DNA of 64,000 nt from Motacilla alba alba (GCF_015832195.1 NC_052032.1:3850618-3914617), one strand, 5' to 3'; shown: positions 24,302-35,374, counted from the stretch's first letter. The notes: generated from the letters alone by a model not told the origin. Numbers and translations: made by a program.

Positions 24302-27300
24302 GCTTCACATGGGGAAGCATCACAAGTGAGAGTTCCAGGGCTGCAGGCTCTCTAGGAGCTGTTCTGATGAAATCAGTGTCTCAGCTCCCTCCCCAGCCTT
24401 GGTGCAGGCTCTGAGTGCTCCAGCACTGCCTCTGTCCTGTGCCTGCCAGGTCAGGCAGGGGTTACTGTGCAAGGCAGTGATTCCCCAGGTTCAGGAAGCA
24501 ATGTGTTTGTGGAATGTGCAGCAGAAAGATCTTGAAGATGTTTTCAGATTATTCTTTCCGCCATTTTTCGTTGTAATTTATATAAATTGTTTTTCCCGGC
24601 AGAATAGCTGGGAAAATTCAGCTTGCTGTTAAATTTGTGCCACATTTCCTGTCACTCTTCCTTTCCACTCAGACAACCTTTCAGACCTGGACAGTGACTG
24701 ACTTGCTGAGTATGAGGACTGTCAGGTGAAGCCCAAGGATTGGTAACTGCCTGCAGCCCCTGAGCCTGGATCCCTCCTGCAGAGTGGCTGATTTCAGCCT
24801 AATTCACCACAGGTGACTGCAGGGTTGACCCTGTGATAGTTAGGAAGGGACATGTGGCCAACACTCCTGAGAGCAATGCTGGCTCACCTGGTGCATCCTG
24901 AGCTTCTCAAGGACCTTTGGAACCTCTTGTGGTGCTCCCCAAGCTCCAAAATCTTGTGCTGTGAAAGTGTCAGCACCTCAGGAATGCTCCCCCCTTTTGA
25001 TCCATCAGTCTCTCCCCTCTGATCCATAGCTCATAACCAAATAATTGTTAGAGATGGTTCTTTCATATAAAATAAGACCTGGTTTTGTTTAATCTTGAAA
25101 TAGTTTGTGTCATGTTCCTCAGCCTCTGTTTGCAGACAGACTTGGGGAGCTGCTTGAGATGACTCCTGGAGCAAACAGAGCCTCTCTCCAGGGTGAGAGC
25201 TGTTCACCTCCATGTGGTACTGGGTAACTGCAACCTTGAAAGCACCCTAGGGACAGACAATCCTGTTCTTATGGCTCTCACCACTTGTCTTGTCCAAGAG
25301 TTTAGCTAACTTTGCTTTTTGGCTGGAGGTCACAAATAATTTTCTTTTGAAATAAGCAAGTACCAGATGTTTTGTCAGTCCAGCTACATTGTGGCTGTCT
25401 TATGCTCTGTAATACCTTGCTTGAGATCACAGAGGCTGCATATGCACTGTCTGCATTGTGTTACTTATATTATAATATTGTTCAGAAGCACAAAGATGAC
25501 TCAGACATGTGTTTTTAGAAACACACATTCTCTGTAACACCTCCTTGCTGAGAGATCTTTAATGATCCCACCGGTAAATTGCCAGAGTAGTGAATCACGT
25601 TTGATTTTAGATGCTATTCTTGTCTCTTTAAGGGATTCCAAATCATTCTTTTGGTGTTTGTAACAATCACACAGACATTATGGCTTTATCCACGTTGCTG
25701 TGTGCCAGCTGAGCAACATGAACTTAACCAGCACTGACTTTCTAAACTGGTGGCTGGGTTTGACCTGCTAACTTGCATGTTTTCTGCTGGTGCCCCGTCC
25801 CTTGCAGTGTGTGTAGGGCTTGTCCTTGAACAAGTGACGCTGTGTGTTGTGAAATGTCCCTTGTGACAGCAGCAGTGCCTCCCTTGAACGCCCTTCAAGC
25901 TGCACTTCCCACTTGACCTCTGAGCGTGGCTGTGGGAGGGATTTTGTGATGCTCCCAAACTCTTCAGCATCTTCAGTAAGTCTCCATTGAAATGGTAATT
26001 TCTAGAGCATACTTCAGGCTCATCTCAGCTTTAGATAAAAATTAAATGTGGATTGCCTCATCCTGCATATTGAATACTAAGGGATGCACTCATTTGTTCT
26101 CTCTGCAGACACACCAAGCTCTGCCAATTTCCTTAATCCAGGCACAGAAGCAGTCAGCAATTGTTTCCATTCACTTTTGATTCCATCTATAAAAGGAAAT
26201 ACCTGCAATCACCAGAGGCTTTTCAGAGCAGGGATTTTGTAGAACTTGCCCAATTTCAACAAACTTTTTGTCTGCTGGCTTAATGGGCACTATCTGGCTG
26301 CACATCAGGGTGTCGGTTTTAGCTCCCATTGTGCTGCCATGTGTTTTTTATTGCAGAGATCATCAGTTATTTTAGGATTTCCCCATCTCTCCTAGGCTCT
26401 CTACTAACCTGTCAAAAAAGTCTAACCCCCACCTCTGAAATATTTTAAACTTTCCTTTATAAGTGGATTGCTCGCTGGGCTGATATTGCATCTTCTATTT
26501 AATATCAATTTTCACAGACTTTCTTGAGTCGTCACCCTGTATTCCATCTTCCTCTAGACCAATATTCCACCCTTGTCTCCAATTTTTGCCACTTCTCTGT
26601 CTATGGTGTTGATAATGCCCAGACCCTATGGCTGGATCCCCAGTAACATTTCTTCGTTATCTCCACGAAGACAGGAGGAGATACATGAATGCATGACCAT
26701 TTATCAGACTAAATGAAGGCAGGGAGCTTTATTAGAAGGCTCACAGCTGACTTAAATTATTATTGCCCACAGTGGGGTTTTACAAAGCTTTCTTTTCCTG
26801 AAACAATAGTCTGCATTGGGAATTCAGCACTGAGGTGTTCTGTAGCCAGGAATCAAACAGAGATTCAGGCATGACCAGGGCAGGGAGCAGCTCTAAGCCC
26901 AGCTCAGAGTGTTTGTGCTTCTTCTTTTTGCTGCCCCAGCAACTTCTCCCACAGGAAAGGGGGGGAGGGGTAGAATTGCTGTGACCACAACTCTGATCCC
27001 TCTGTGAATCTCCTTCTGCCAGGCCATATTCCTGCAATTATTGCAATAAAGGTCCAGCCAGATGGATAAAACCTGGATGATTGCTCACAGGAGCTTGGCC
27101 AGAGATAAACCTGTGCTTACCTGGCTTAAGAAAACCTCTGCCACAGCTGAGCTCTTCCCCAGTGCTTGCCAGGGTGAAGCTGGAGTGCAGAGAGTCACCC
27201 TCTCCAACCAGTGCATTTGAATTATGGGATGTGGAGGATGAAACTGGACTCAGAATTGCACAAAATATTCTGTTGGTTTGGGGTTTTTTTTGCCAATTTG

Positions 27301-27420
27301 ACCTGAGCTAATCAGAGGCAATCAAGTCAAGTGGCACTGATGAAACCCATATTCCTCTTTAATTTCTAGTTCAAATTATATCTGTCATGACTTCTTTTTT
27401 CCTTGTTGGCTTTTTTTTTT
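24302..27420. other. Intergenic upstream of TLR4
   Basis: No exon is recognised. The 26.2-26.7 kb part is T- and C-rich and reads like old, decayed repeat sequence, but I cannot name a family. Part of this interval may hold distal TLR4 regulation; nothing decisive is visible. Confidence 0.4.
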
Positions 27421-27443
27421 AACAATTTCAAGAAGAAATTGTT
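27421..27443. repeat. Perfect 9-bp hairpin in TLR4 promoter
   Basis: AACAATTTC and GAAATTGTT are exact reverse complements separated by AAGAA, directly after a ten-T run. It lies about 190 bp upstream of the TLR4 start codon. It may be a hairpin or a paired binding site. It may also be part of a CR1-derived piece, since AAGAAGAAATTGTTCACCC followed by AGAGGGTG resembles CR1. Confidence 0.7.
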
Positions 27444-27480
27444 CACCCAGAGGGTGTGTAGAAACAAGGCAGTGACCAAG

Positions 27481-27490
27481 TTTCACTTCC
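27481..27490 (-). promoter_or_regulatory. Ets/IRF composite element, TLR4 promoter
   Basis: The minus strand reads GGAAGTGAAA, a perfect match to the Ets/IRF composite element GGAANNGAAA bound by PU.1 with IRF4 or IRF8. It lies 140 bp before the TLR4 start codon, and no TATA box is visible nearby. Known biology supports the reading: human TLR4 has a TATA-less myeloid promoter that depends on PU.1 and IRF8 (ICSBP). The site is seen; its use in this bird is inferred. Confidence 0.65.
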
Positions 27491-27516
27491 CTTCTCGTTC
27501 TCTGCAACCCTCAGAG

Positions 27517-27543
27517 ATGTGCAGTGAGAAGCAGGAATGGTGA
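27517..27543 (+). other. Possible 8-codon upstream ORF
   Basis: An ATG at 27517 opens eight codons and stops at TGA 27541-27543. It overlaps a second ATG at 27537 that is in frame with TLR4. Both matter only if transcription starts upstream of 27517, which the sequence does not show. Confidence 0.3.
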
Positions 27544-27629
27544 AACACAACTCCTGGCAGAGCAGGAGGTTTCTGTCTCCAGGTTTCTCTCTCCATGCTC
27601 CTTTCTCCTGCACTCCTGGCCTCCTGAAG

Positions 27630-27734
27630 ATGCCCAGGAGAGGAGTCCTTCCTGTGGGGACACTCCTGGTGCTGCTGCAGATGGCATTTGTCCCGTCCCC
27701 ACTGGCAGGCTGCCTCCTGGATTCCTGTTTGGAG
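27630..27734 (+). CDS. TLR4: TLR4 coding exon 1 (signal peptide)
   Basis: This exon encodes residues 1-35. The start MPRRG is followed by a hydrophobic core (TLLVLLQMAFV) and a plausible signal cleavage after the PSPLAG stretch, then the N-terminal cysteines of the mature receptor (GCLLDSCLE). The 5' splice site is GAG|GTACGT, and the exon ends in phase 0. I chose the ATG at 27630 because it sits just before a normal-length signal peptide. An in-frame ATG at 27537 would add 31 residues with no stop between. It has G at -3 and G at +4, so it could be used if it is transcribed. Confidence 0.92.
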
Positions 27735-30700
27735 GTACGTGAGCTCTGAGTGAGCACAAAATCCTTCTGTTTCTCTCCCTTTGCTTGGGAGATTTGTGCC
27801 TCAAGCCTCTTAGGAAAGCCCAGCTTTTTTTTTTTTTTTGCTTTTTTTTTTTCCCCCAAGGTTGTTATCAAGGTGATTGAAGTATTTGAAGTAAATTCTA
27901 GTTTCGAAAACATCTGAGAACCAGAACCAGCAGCAAGAACTTTTTCTTCTTGTTGGCTTTCTGTAGCTCTGAGGGTGCTGCAGTGCAGTTATTGTAATAG
28001 ATTATATTTCCCTTGGAAGGGATCCAAACTTTGTCTAATTTCTACAAAACACAGATTTTTTTCCTGGTTTGTGCAGTAGAGTGATTTCACCAAGTACCTG
28101 ACACGGACCAACTGCCTTTTGCAAAGTTTTGCTGACAATTATTTGCTTGCAGAATAACTTTGGTTCAAGCTGCCTGGTTATGTGCAGGGGAAGAGAGCTG
28201 AGAGCTGTTCCTGGGCATGCAGTGCATCCCTGAGTGTTTGTCCTGCTGGCTCTCCCAAAGCTTGCTGCTGGTTCATCTGTAAGCTCAAGGAATGCTGTCC
28301 TGTGGTTTTGTCCCAGCTTCAATCAGCAAGAAATGCAGCTTTTCCTGGGGAGTAGGACTGGTTCTATTAGAGTGAAAAAAATGTTTAGGGTATGTAAGAT
28401 TATTTCCTACAACCCAGGGCAGTTCCTTTAGAAATGAACTGCAGGGGGAGGTCATTCTGCTCCTGCTTTCCTGACAGTGACATTTTCTGGCACTTCATGA
28501 AGAGCAGATGTTGACCATGATGGGATCTGCCTCTGTTACAGATCACCCCTAACACAACTTTCAGATGCAGTGGACTGAACATCTCTGGAGTTCCTGATGG
28601 AGTCCCAAACACCACCCAGAACCTGGACCTCAGTTTCAGCAATCTGAAATCACTGGGGTCAAATTATTTTGCATCAGTCCCTGAGCTGCAGTTTCTGGAT
28701 CTTTCAAGGTAATGGGATCTATTATGTGGATACTGGTAAATTTTTCTTCACCAGCTGGGTTACAATGGTGGCTTATTTTGGGGTCTATTGGTCTTGCCTG
28801 TTTATTTTTTTTTTTTGTCTTGTGACTTTGTCCCTGTGTCTGTCATTTTGCACATCCCCGTGGTGCTGTGCAGCTTTTAGTCCAGTCACTGAGCCCACAC
28901 CCTCCACTCAGAGCTGGGTCTGTCAGTCTGATCTTGTAGGTTGGAATGTGAGAAGGAGGAGGAAGATGTTTCACTTGTCTGTGAACAAGAAAAATGTCAG
29001 GCTTTTCACTGTTACAAAAACTCTGAAGTGGAACATCTTGGGTGAGCTGTTTTTCTAATCACAGTTTAAAAAAAAATAACATGAAGGTACATTCATTTTC
29101 TAAAAGGCTGTTTTAAAATATCAACATACTTGATTCTCTTTTGCCTTCTCCTCACATATCTGGGGGAGGAGATGGGGGAGGCCTATTAGCAAATTTGAAT
29201 TGATGTATAATTTCCATTGACTTCAGACAACAGTTTCTCTGGGTAAATTGTTTCACTGAGAAATGTCACTCAGCCCCGTCACAGCCCTAGCTCCAAAGTG
29301 GCTGAGTGGCAGAGCACATGTGCTGGGAGGCACTGCCTGGATTATTAAACTAATTCTGCTGGGATTCACTGCAGAATGGATTTGGGTCTCAAATTCTGGC
29401 TCTTCCCACATCAAACAAACCTTAGGGGGCCACGCTCATTTCCCCCTCTTCCTTTTCTCCTCCAGAGCCAGCACAGCCCGGGGTCTGCTCCCTCTGAGCT
29501 ATCACCAGATATCAGCTGCTGACAGGGCTGTGAGCTCTGCCACAGCTGCACTGCTCTGGTGCCAGTGGGGCCACCCAGATGTGGCTGAGGTGGCAGTCAG
29601 AGGGCTGGGGACGTGCCAAGTGTGAGGGAATGCTGGCTCTGGTTGGTTCTTCCATCACTGATGTCATCACAATGTCACTTTGGCCTAAACTGATGGCTAA
29701 GATTCTTCTTTCCTGCTGCCTGCACGAATTTTTGATCTTCACCAGGTCTCCAGGTCTCTTGCTTTGAATTTAAGATTAGAGAGGGAGGAGAGGAGGAGGT
29801 GAGAGGAGGTCTCCTGCTGGAGGAGAGTTCCCTTTGCACATCCAGGGATGCTGCCTCTGCCCAGCACAGCAAAGCCAAACCAGCCCCCAGTGTGAGGCTG
29901 AGCCTGAGGGTGTCACAGCAGCAAGCAGAGAGCAAGGAAGGGACAGTGTTTCGTGCATTTATATTTTCTTTTCATGCCCAACAGGTGCCACATCCATACA
30001 ATAGAAGATAACTCCTTTATGGATCTCCATAGACTTTCCACCTTGGTTTTAACTGCCAATTCTCTCCAGCACCTGGAGAAAGCAGCTTTCTCTGGCTTAA
30101 CATCTCTGAAAAAACTGGTTCTGGTGGAAACCAACAGGACCTCTTTGTCTGAGCTGCCTATTGGCCACTTGCATACTCTCGAGGAGCTGAATTTAGGCCA
30201 CAACAGCATTACTTCATTGAAGCTTCCCAAGTATTTTGCCAACATGACCTCCCTCAGGCACCTGAGCTTCTTCTCTAACAGGATCACATCTATCTCCAGA
30301 GGAGACCTTGATGCCCTGAGGGAAGGGAACAGGCTCAACCTCACCCTGGTGCTTTCCTTGAACAGTATAAAATCCATAGAGCCGGGGGCCTTTGCAGACA
30401 TTCATCTCGCTGAGCTGGCTCTCAGGTCTGCTTTTGAGAGCTCCATGATGCAAACTTCTCTGCAAGGCCTGGCTGGTTTGCAGGTCAGCAGACTCATAGT
30501 TGGGACATACCGCGACCATGAGAGACAGCAGGACTTTGAGAGGGGGCTCCTGAATGGACTGTGCCAGGTGCAGATGGAAGAGTTTGTCCTAATCTGCCTC
30601 AGGGGCTTTGATGATGACACAGACACTCTCTTTAACTGCGTGGGAAACGTCTCCACTATTCGCTTGGTAGACCTCGACCTTGAGGAGATACCACAGGTTC

Positions 30701-32241
30701 CTATGTGGTCTCAAGTGAAGCAGCTGGAATGCAAGAAATGTGGTTTTGAGGATGTGCCTGCCCTGAAGCTGTCACTTTTCAAGGAGCTGAGAGTGCTTCG
30801 TATTACCAAGAACAGAAGTCTCAAAAACTTCCAGCAGAAATTTAAGGGTCTCAGTAACCTGGAGGTCATAGATTTGAGTGAGAATAGACTCACCTTCAGC
30901 AGGTGCTGTTCCCCTCAGTTTCAAAATTGTCCAAAGTTGACACACTTGAACTTAAGCTTCAATTCTAATATCAGATTGACTGAAGAGTTCACTAATGTAA
31001 AGAATTTGTTATATTTGGACCTTCAGCACACAACGTTATTTGGTCCTGGCTCCTACCCTGTCTTTCTGTCCCTTCAGAGACTGATTTACCTCGATATTTC
31101 CCACACCAAAACCGAAGTTAAATCCCAGTGTACATTCTGTGGCTTGAACTCTTTGCAAGTGCTCAAGATGGCAGGAAACTCCTTTGCAGACAATAAACTG
31201 GCAAACAACTTCAAAAACCTAAGTCACCTCCACACCTTGGATATTTCAAGCTGCAAATTAGAACATGTGGATCAAAGTACTTTTGATGCCCTCTCTGAGC
31301 TAAAAGAGCTAAACATCAGTAACAATAAGCTCCTGACTTTTGATCCTGGAGTCTACCAGCCACTCCAAGCCCTCAGAGTCCTGGATTTCAGCAGAAACCA
31401 GCTGACTGTTCTGTTGGACTCAGCCAGGGAAATCCTGCCTGACAGCCTGGTCCTGTTGGATATCTCTCAAAACCTGTTTGATTGCTCCTGTGTGTACCTG
31501 GACTTTCTGGAATGGATCAAGGAGAAGCAGGAGCTGCTGCACAACAAGGAGCTGATGCTGTGCCGCACCCCCTCGTACGTGGCCAACGTGAGCCTGCCAA
31601 GCTTTGATCTGTCCTCCTGCCACGTCAGTGTAGGCAAAATTTCCTCCTCGGTGGTTGTGTTGTTCTGTGTAGTGGTGCTCCTCTTCCTGGTTTACAAGTA
31701 CTACTTCCAGCTCTACTACTCCGTGATGCTGCTCAGTGGGTGCAAACACTATGCAGAAAGAGGTGACACCTACGATGCCTTTGTCATCCACTCCAGCAAA
31801 GACCAGGAATGGGTGACAAAGGAGCTGGTGGAGCCCTTGGAAGGAGGAAGGCCTCCTTTCCACCTGTGTCTGTACTACAGGGACTTCCTGCCAGGGATAC
31901 CCATTGTCACCAATATCATCCAGGAGGGTTTTCTCAGCAGCAGGAATGTCATCGCGGTCATCTCCACTGACTTCTTGGAGAGCAAGTGGTGCAGCTTTGA
32001 GTTTGACATTGCCCAGTCCTGGCAGCTGGTGGAGGGGAAGGTTGGGATCATCATGATTGTGCTGGAAGATGTGAATAAGGCCCTGCTGAGGCAGAGGCTG
32101 GGGCTGTCTCGGTACCTGAGGAGGAACACCTACCTGGAGTGGAAAAACAAGGAAATAAGCAAGCACATCTTCTGGAGGCAGCTGACAGGAGTGCTGCTGG
32201 AAGGTAAAAAATTGAATCATGAGGAGGCAAAACTCATGTGA
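27630..32241 (+). CDS. TLR4: Toll-like receptor 4, whole gene (3 coding exons)
   Basis: The joined frame 27630-27734, 28542-28708 and 29985-32241 encodes 842 residues, close to the usual 840 or so. TLR4 is a cell-surface and endosomal pattern receptor. With MD-2 (LY96) it senses bacterial lipopolysaccharide and signals through MyD88- and TRIF-type adaptors to NF-kB and interferon genes. Seen here are a signal peptide (about 1-26), an LRR ectodomain (about 30-588), an LRR C-terminal cysteine cap (C591, C593 to C636), one transmembrane helix (about 642-667) and a TIR domain (about 685-826). Three-exon layout, phase and the 167-bp second exon match vertebrate TLR4. The motifs SGLTSLKKLV, LPIGHL, YLDISHT and VLKMAGNSF are TLR4-specific, which excludes TLR2, TLR5 and TLR15. 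No frameshift or stop is present, so the gene looks intact. Confidence 0.97.
27735..28541 (+). other. TLR4: TLR4 intron 1 (807 bp)
   Basis: GTACGT donor and CTCTGTTACAG acceptor. It contains a double poly-T run at about 27825-27852. No other gene or repeat family is recognised in it. Confidence 0.88.
28542..28708 (+). CDS. TLR4: TLR4 coding exon 2 (first LRRs)
   Basis: This exon encodes residues 36-90 and two bases of codon 91. It starts ITPNTTFRCSGLN and ends LQFLDLS, with the codon AG|G split across the junction so that exon 3 continues RCHIHTIED. The segment carries the N-terminal cap cysteine and the first LRR (NLDLSFSNLKSL). It holds three N-glycosylation sequons (NTT, NIS, NTT). Length is 167 bp, the same as the human second exon. 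Flanking sites are TTACAG|ATC and TCAAG|GTAATG. Confidence 0.93.
28709..29984 (+). other. TLR4: TLR4 intron 2 (1276 bp)
   Basis: GTAATG donor and TTTTCATGCCCAACAG acceptor. It holds a T-rich run at about 28805-28817 and an A-rich run near 29068-29077. The exon 3 frame happens to stay open for about ten codons upstream of the acceptor, with an ATG at 29953. I treat that as intronic because the spliced join restores the conserved LDLSRC sequence. Confidence 0.88.
29985..32241 (+). CDS. TLR4: TLR4 coding exon 3 (LRRs, TM, TIR)
   Basis: This exon carries the end of codon 91 through residue 842 and the stop. Residues 92-588 are tandem LRRs, including the IEDNSF, LPIGHLHTLEELNLGHNSI and YLDISHT segments. 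The LRR C-terminal cap follows, with CSC at 591-593 and closing C636. A hydrophobic stretch at about 642-667 is the single membrane span. The TIR domain begins near D685. Box 1 is YDAFVIHSS (Y687). Box 2 is RDFLPG with the BB-loop proline P727, equivalent to the human proline needed for signalling. Box 3 is FW at 820-821. The tail ends HEEAKLM. Nine more N-glycosylation sequons lie in the ectodomain. The joint to exon 2 is a clean CAACAG|G acceptor. Confidence 0.97.
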
Positions 32242-33850
32242 AGAGACAGAAGGGTTCTTCCTGCCCTGTTTGCCATGCTGGCCTGATGGATGGTGCTCAG
32301 AAGTTGATTCTTCTGTTGCTGTTCAGAGGCAGAGCGAGTGGATGGAGGCACTGCCACATCACTACAGAAATTCCTGCCCTGCTGGTCACCTTCTCTCAAG
32401 GAAATTTGCAAGTTAAGGAGTGACAAGGGCCCGAAGAGCTGCCTGAGCTCTGTGTTTGGCCACGGCTGTCACCCACAGGTGGCCCAGCAATACCTCAGGG
32501 TTGGTGGGTGTAGGAACAGACCAGTGCTCTTACTGACATCTGGCTGCTTCTGAAACTGGATTTGGGTCATGAGACCATTTACTCAGAGGGATTGCAGAGT
32601 CTGCTGCTTTGAGTGGACCCCAGAATCTCAAAGGCAGAGTAAAGACATGGGATTTTCAGCTCTAAAAACTTCGTGAAACAGAAACAAGATTTGGATTCCG
32701 AAAATCTTGTGCCTGCCTCCATGGGCACCATGACTCAGGGCACGAACCCTCCAGGGAGCAATGGGCATCCTACAGCCCAGCTGGCAGCTGCTCGGGGAAC
32801 CTGAGTAGTTTTGTCATCAGGAAGGGAGGTTTCTGTGGTTGGGAAATTTGCCCAACATGTTTCTTTCAGTTTTCTTTAGACCAAGGCCAAATATTGAAAC
32901 CATCGCCTGAAAATCTTACTTATATCCAGATTATATAACATTTGAGAGGGCATTTTGGAGATGGCTTGAGGGGACAAGAAATGTATAACACCTCTACACT
33001 GAAATATTTCTTTGCTCCCACTGCTTCTCCTCATCCAGTGTTTGTGGATATGCTCTGGGACTGCCCTAAGCAAGCAAAACTGAGCCTGAATGAAATGTTT
33101 TGATGTTTATGGCCAGCCAGTTCTAGATTAAGCTTTTTCACTCTCTCTCAGCCTTAGTTCACTGTTGGAAGGTGCTGCAAGAGCCTCCAGGGTTTGAAAT
33201 GGGGTTCAGATCTGCCTGTCTGCTCAGCCTTTCCCAGGGGTCAGCTGCCACCTGGAACGGCACTGGGTGGGGTAGTTTTGCTTTTGTTTCACTGAGAACA
33301 TGCCTGACATTTTGCAGGGAGAAGAGATAGAGGGGAAAAGTCTGGGTTAGCTGAACTAAGTGTACCCCAGCACTGTCCTGAATCAAGGGAAGGGAAGTCT
33401 GAATGCCATGGAATCCTCTCACAGAGCACACCACTGATGTGTGGGGTATGGCATGGGCAGAAGTATTGCTCTCTTTTTGCCAAAGGCTTTGGTTGGGATT
33501 CATCACTGAATTACCTGGTGTTAATCTTGCAAATCCTTCTATGATCAGGGATGTTCTGCAGAGGTAAAACAGAAGCAGCTGAGTGGTGAATCAGATCTGA
33601 TATTTATCTGCTCACTTCTCTAAGCACCAGACAGGGACATTTCCATGGGAGCAGGATCAGGGATCAACATCAGACATTGCTGGTCAGAGATGAGAGAGCC
33701 ACTTCCAGGCCTTGTGCTGGCAAAAGTTGAATCACAACTCCCTCCCTATATGCTGTGTCAGACAATACTACCAAAAACCCCCCACAGCCCTCCCTAAGCT
33801 TCTTTTGTGACCCAGGAGATGAAGATTTAATAAAACTACTCTTGATGCCG
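32242..33850 (+). other. TLR4: Probable TLR4 3' untranslated region
   Basis: Sequence after the stop has no recognised exon or repeat. The first good AATAAA that I find lies at 33829-33834, giving a 3' UTR of about 1.6 kb if it is used. A single ATTTA-type word occurs near 33600. The extent is inferred; transcript data would set it. Confidence 0.45.
33829..33834 (+). terminator. TLR4: Candidate TLR4 poly(A) signal AATAAA
   Basis: A canonical AATAAA in the context GAAGATTTAATAAAACTACT, downstream of the TLR4 stop on the same strand. It is the only canonical signal I noticed between the stop and this point. Confidence 0.45.
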
Positions 33851-33999
33851 CATTCCTTTGCCCAAAGATTTTGTTCTGCATCTGCTAAATACTATTCCAG
33901 CAATTCCCAAATTGAAGTTCTCCTCACCTCTGCTGGCATTGATGGGTCCTGCAGACCTTCCTCCTGCTCCTCCAGGAGGCTGCTGGGGATGGTGAGGGA

Positions 34000-34021
34000 C
34001 AGTGAACCTCGAGGTTCACTG
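34000..34021. repeat. 22-bp perfect palindrome 3' of TLR4
   Basis: The half AGTGAACCTC is followed directly by its exact reverse complement GAGGTTCACT, and the outer C/G pair extends the match to 22 bp. CTCGAG is at the centre. The arms contain GGTTCA, a nuclear-receptor-like half-site, facing outward. The site lies about 170 bp after the candidate poly(A) signal. Confidence 0.8.
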
Positions 34022-35374
34022 CACTGAGGCCCAAGGAGAGCCCAGTGGACAAAGCAAAGATGAGCTTGAATTTCAGCAGCTCCAAGTTAAATTGGGAAAC
34101 AAAAGAGGAAAAATTAAATAGAGTGGGAGTTCCTGCTCCTGAATTGAGAAGCACTGAAGCTGCATTTCTCCTTCACTCTTTCTCTCTGTGGCTCCTCTGC
34201 AAACAATTCAGTGGATGTGTATTTCTGGCACAAAGCACAGAGTCCTATGAGTCTTGATTGTAATTATAACAATGAGTTTCAGAAAGCCTGCGAGTGGTTC
34301 TGGGCATTTATAAAAGGGATTTAGGACAGTATTGTTTAAAAAGTCAGTGTTTTTTTGAATATCAAAGCAATTTTAGGAGAGCTGGAGTGATGCTGAGGCA
34401 AGGCTCCTACAGTACAATTTAAAAAGAAACTGGTCATTTGTTTTTCTCTTCCTATTCAGAGTCTCCACAGCAGACGTGAGTACCTGAGTTGCCCCTGGCT
34501 TCCTTATTGTCCAAGAAAAAGCAACAAAACCCATCATAACTTCAGCTCTGTGGTCCCTTCCAGCCTGACCCACTCTGTAATTCTGTGACCAGCCCAGGCA
34601 GTGCTAAGGCTTATGAGTCCAAGATGGACAGGACTGTGTGAAGGATTGTATTTTCACCATTTACCCAGCAGAAAAACAGTAGATCTTTTTTTGGAAGACT
34701 CAAAACAGCTTTCCCAAATACTATAAATGGGGGAATATTGTTGTTCCCACAGAAAGACACGTACTCATTTGCCTTATTGTAGGAAGCAAATGTCCAAAGG
34801 AAAACTCAACGTTCTCATGTTTCCAAAGCTGCTGGCATGCACTGTTTGAAACTGCCCACTCTGCAGCAAGTGGCTTTGATAGGATTTACTTGCTGGGTGA
34901 AAAAATGAGCAGCCAAGCAAACACCCCTGCAGGTCTGCATTCATCTCTCATGTAAATATCTGAAAGTATCCCAGTTGCTAAAGCATTTCTTTTGTCCAGG
35001 TCACAAAAACAAATGGAGACAAAGCTCCAAAGGGCTGTAGCATCCAAGCTATTCCATTCGCAGTGGAGGCATGCCCTGATTCCACTCTGAGCTTCATTTA
35101 ACCCATGCAAAATGCCAGGACAGCTGCAGCTCTGGACTTCCTTGCCTTGTGGAGGGTGCTGTCCCAAGGGCAGGACATCCTGGTGCACTGGCACTGTCAC
35201 CAAGCTGTGCTTTGCAGTGAGGGCTCTGAGCAGAGCATGCCCTCATTAGTGTGATTGCCTTGGTGCTCTGTTGGAATCCCAAATGCAGGGAGTTCTTACA
35301 GCTTTGGGCCTGTAGAATTAAACCCAGGATTTGATCTGAGACCTTAGAAAAGGCTTCCAAACTGAGGTGCTAGA
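34022..35374. other. Intergenic, no gene recognised
   Basis: I see no recognisable exon, RNA gene or named repeat here. Confidence 0.4.

Noticed and set aside
29953..29984. ATG at 29953 as an alternative TLR4 start
   Set aside because: The frame is open there by chance in intron 2. Splicing at CAACAG restores the conserved LDLSRC junction and supplies the signal peptide.
31420..32220. Minus-strand open frame of 266 codons inside TLR4 exon 3
   Set aside because: It is the antisense shadow of the TIR-coding region, with no independent evidence.
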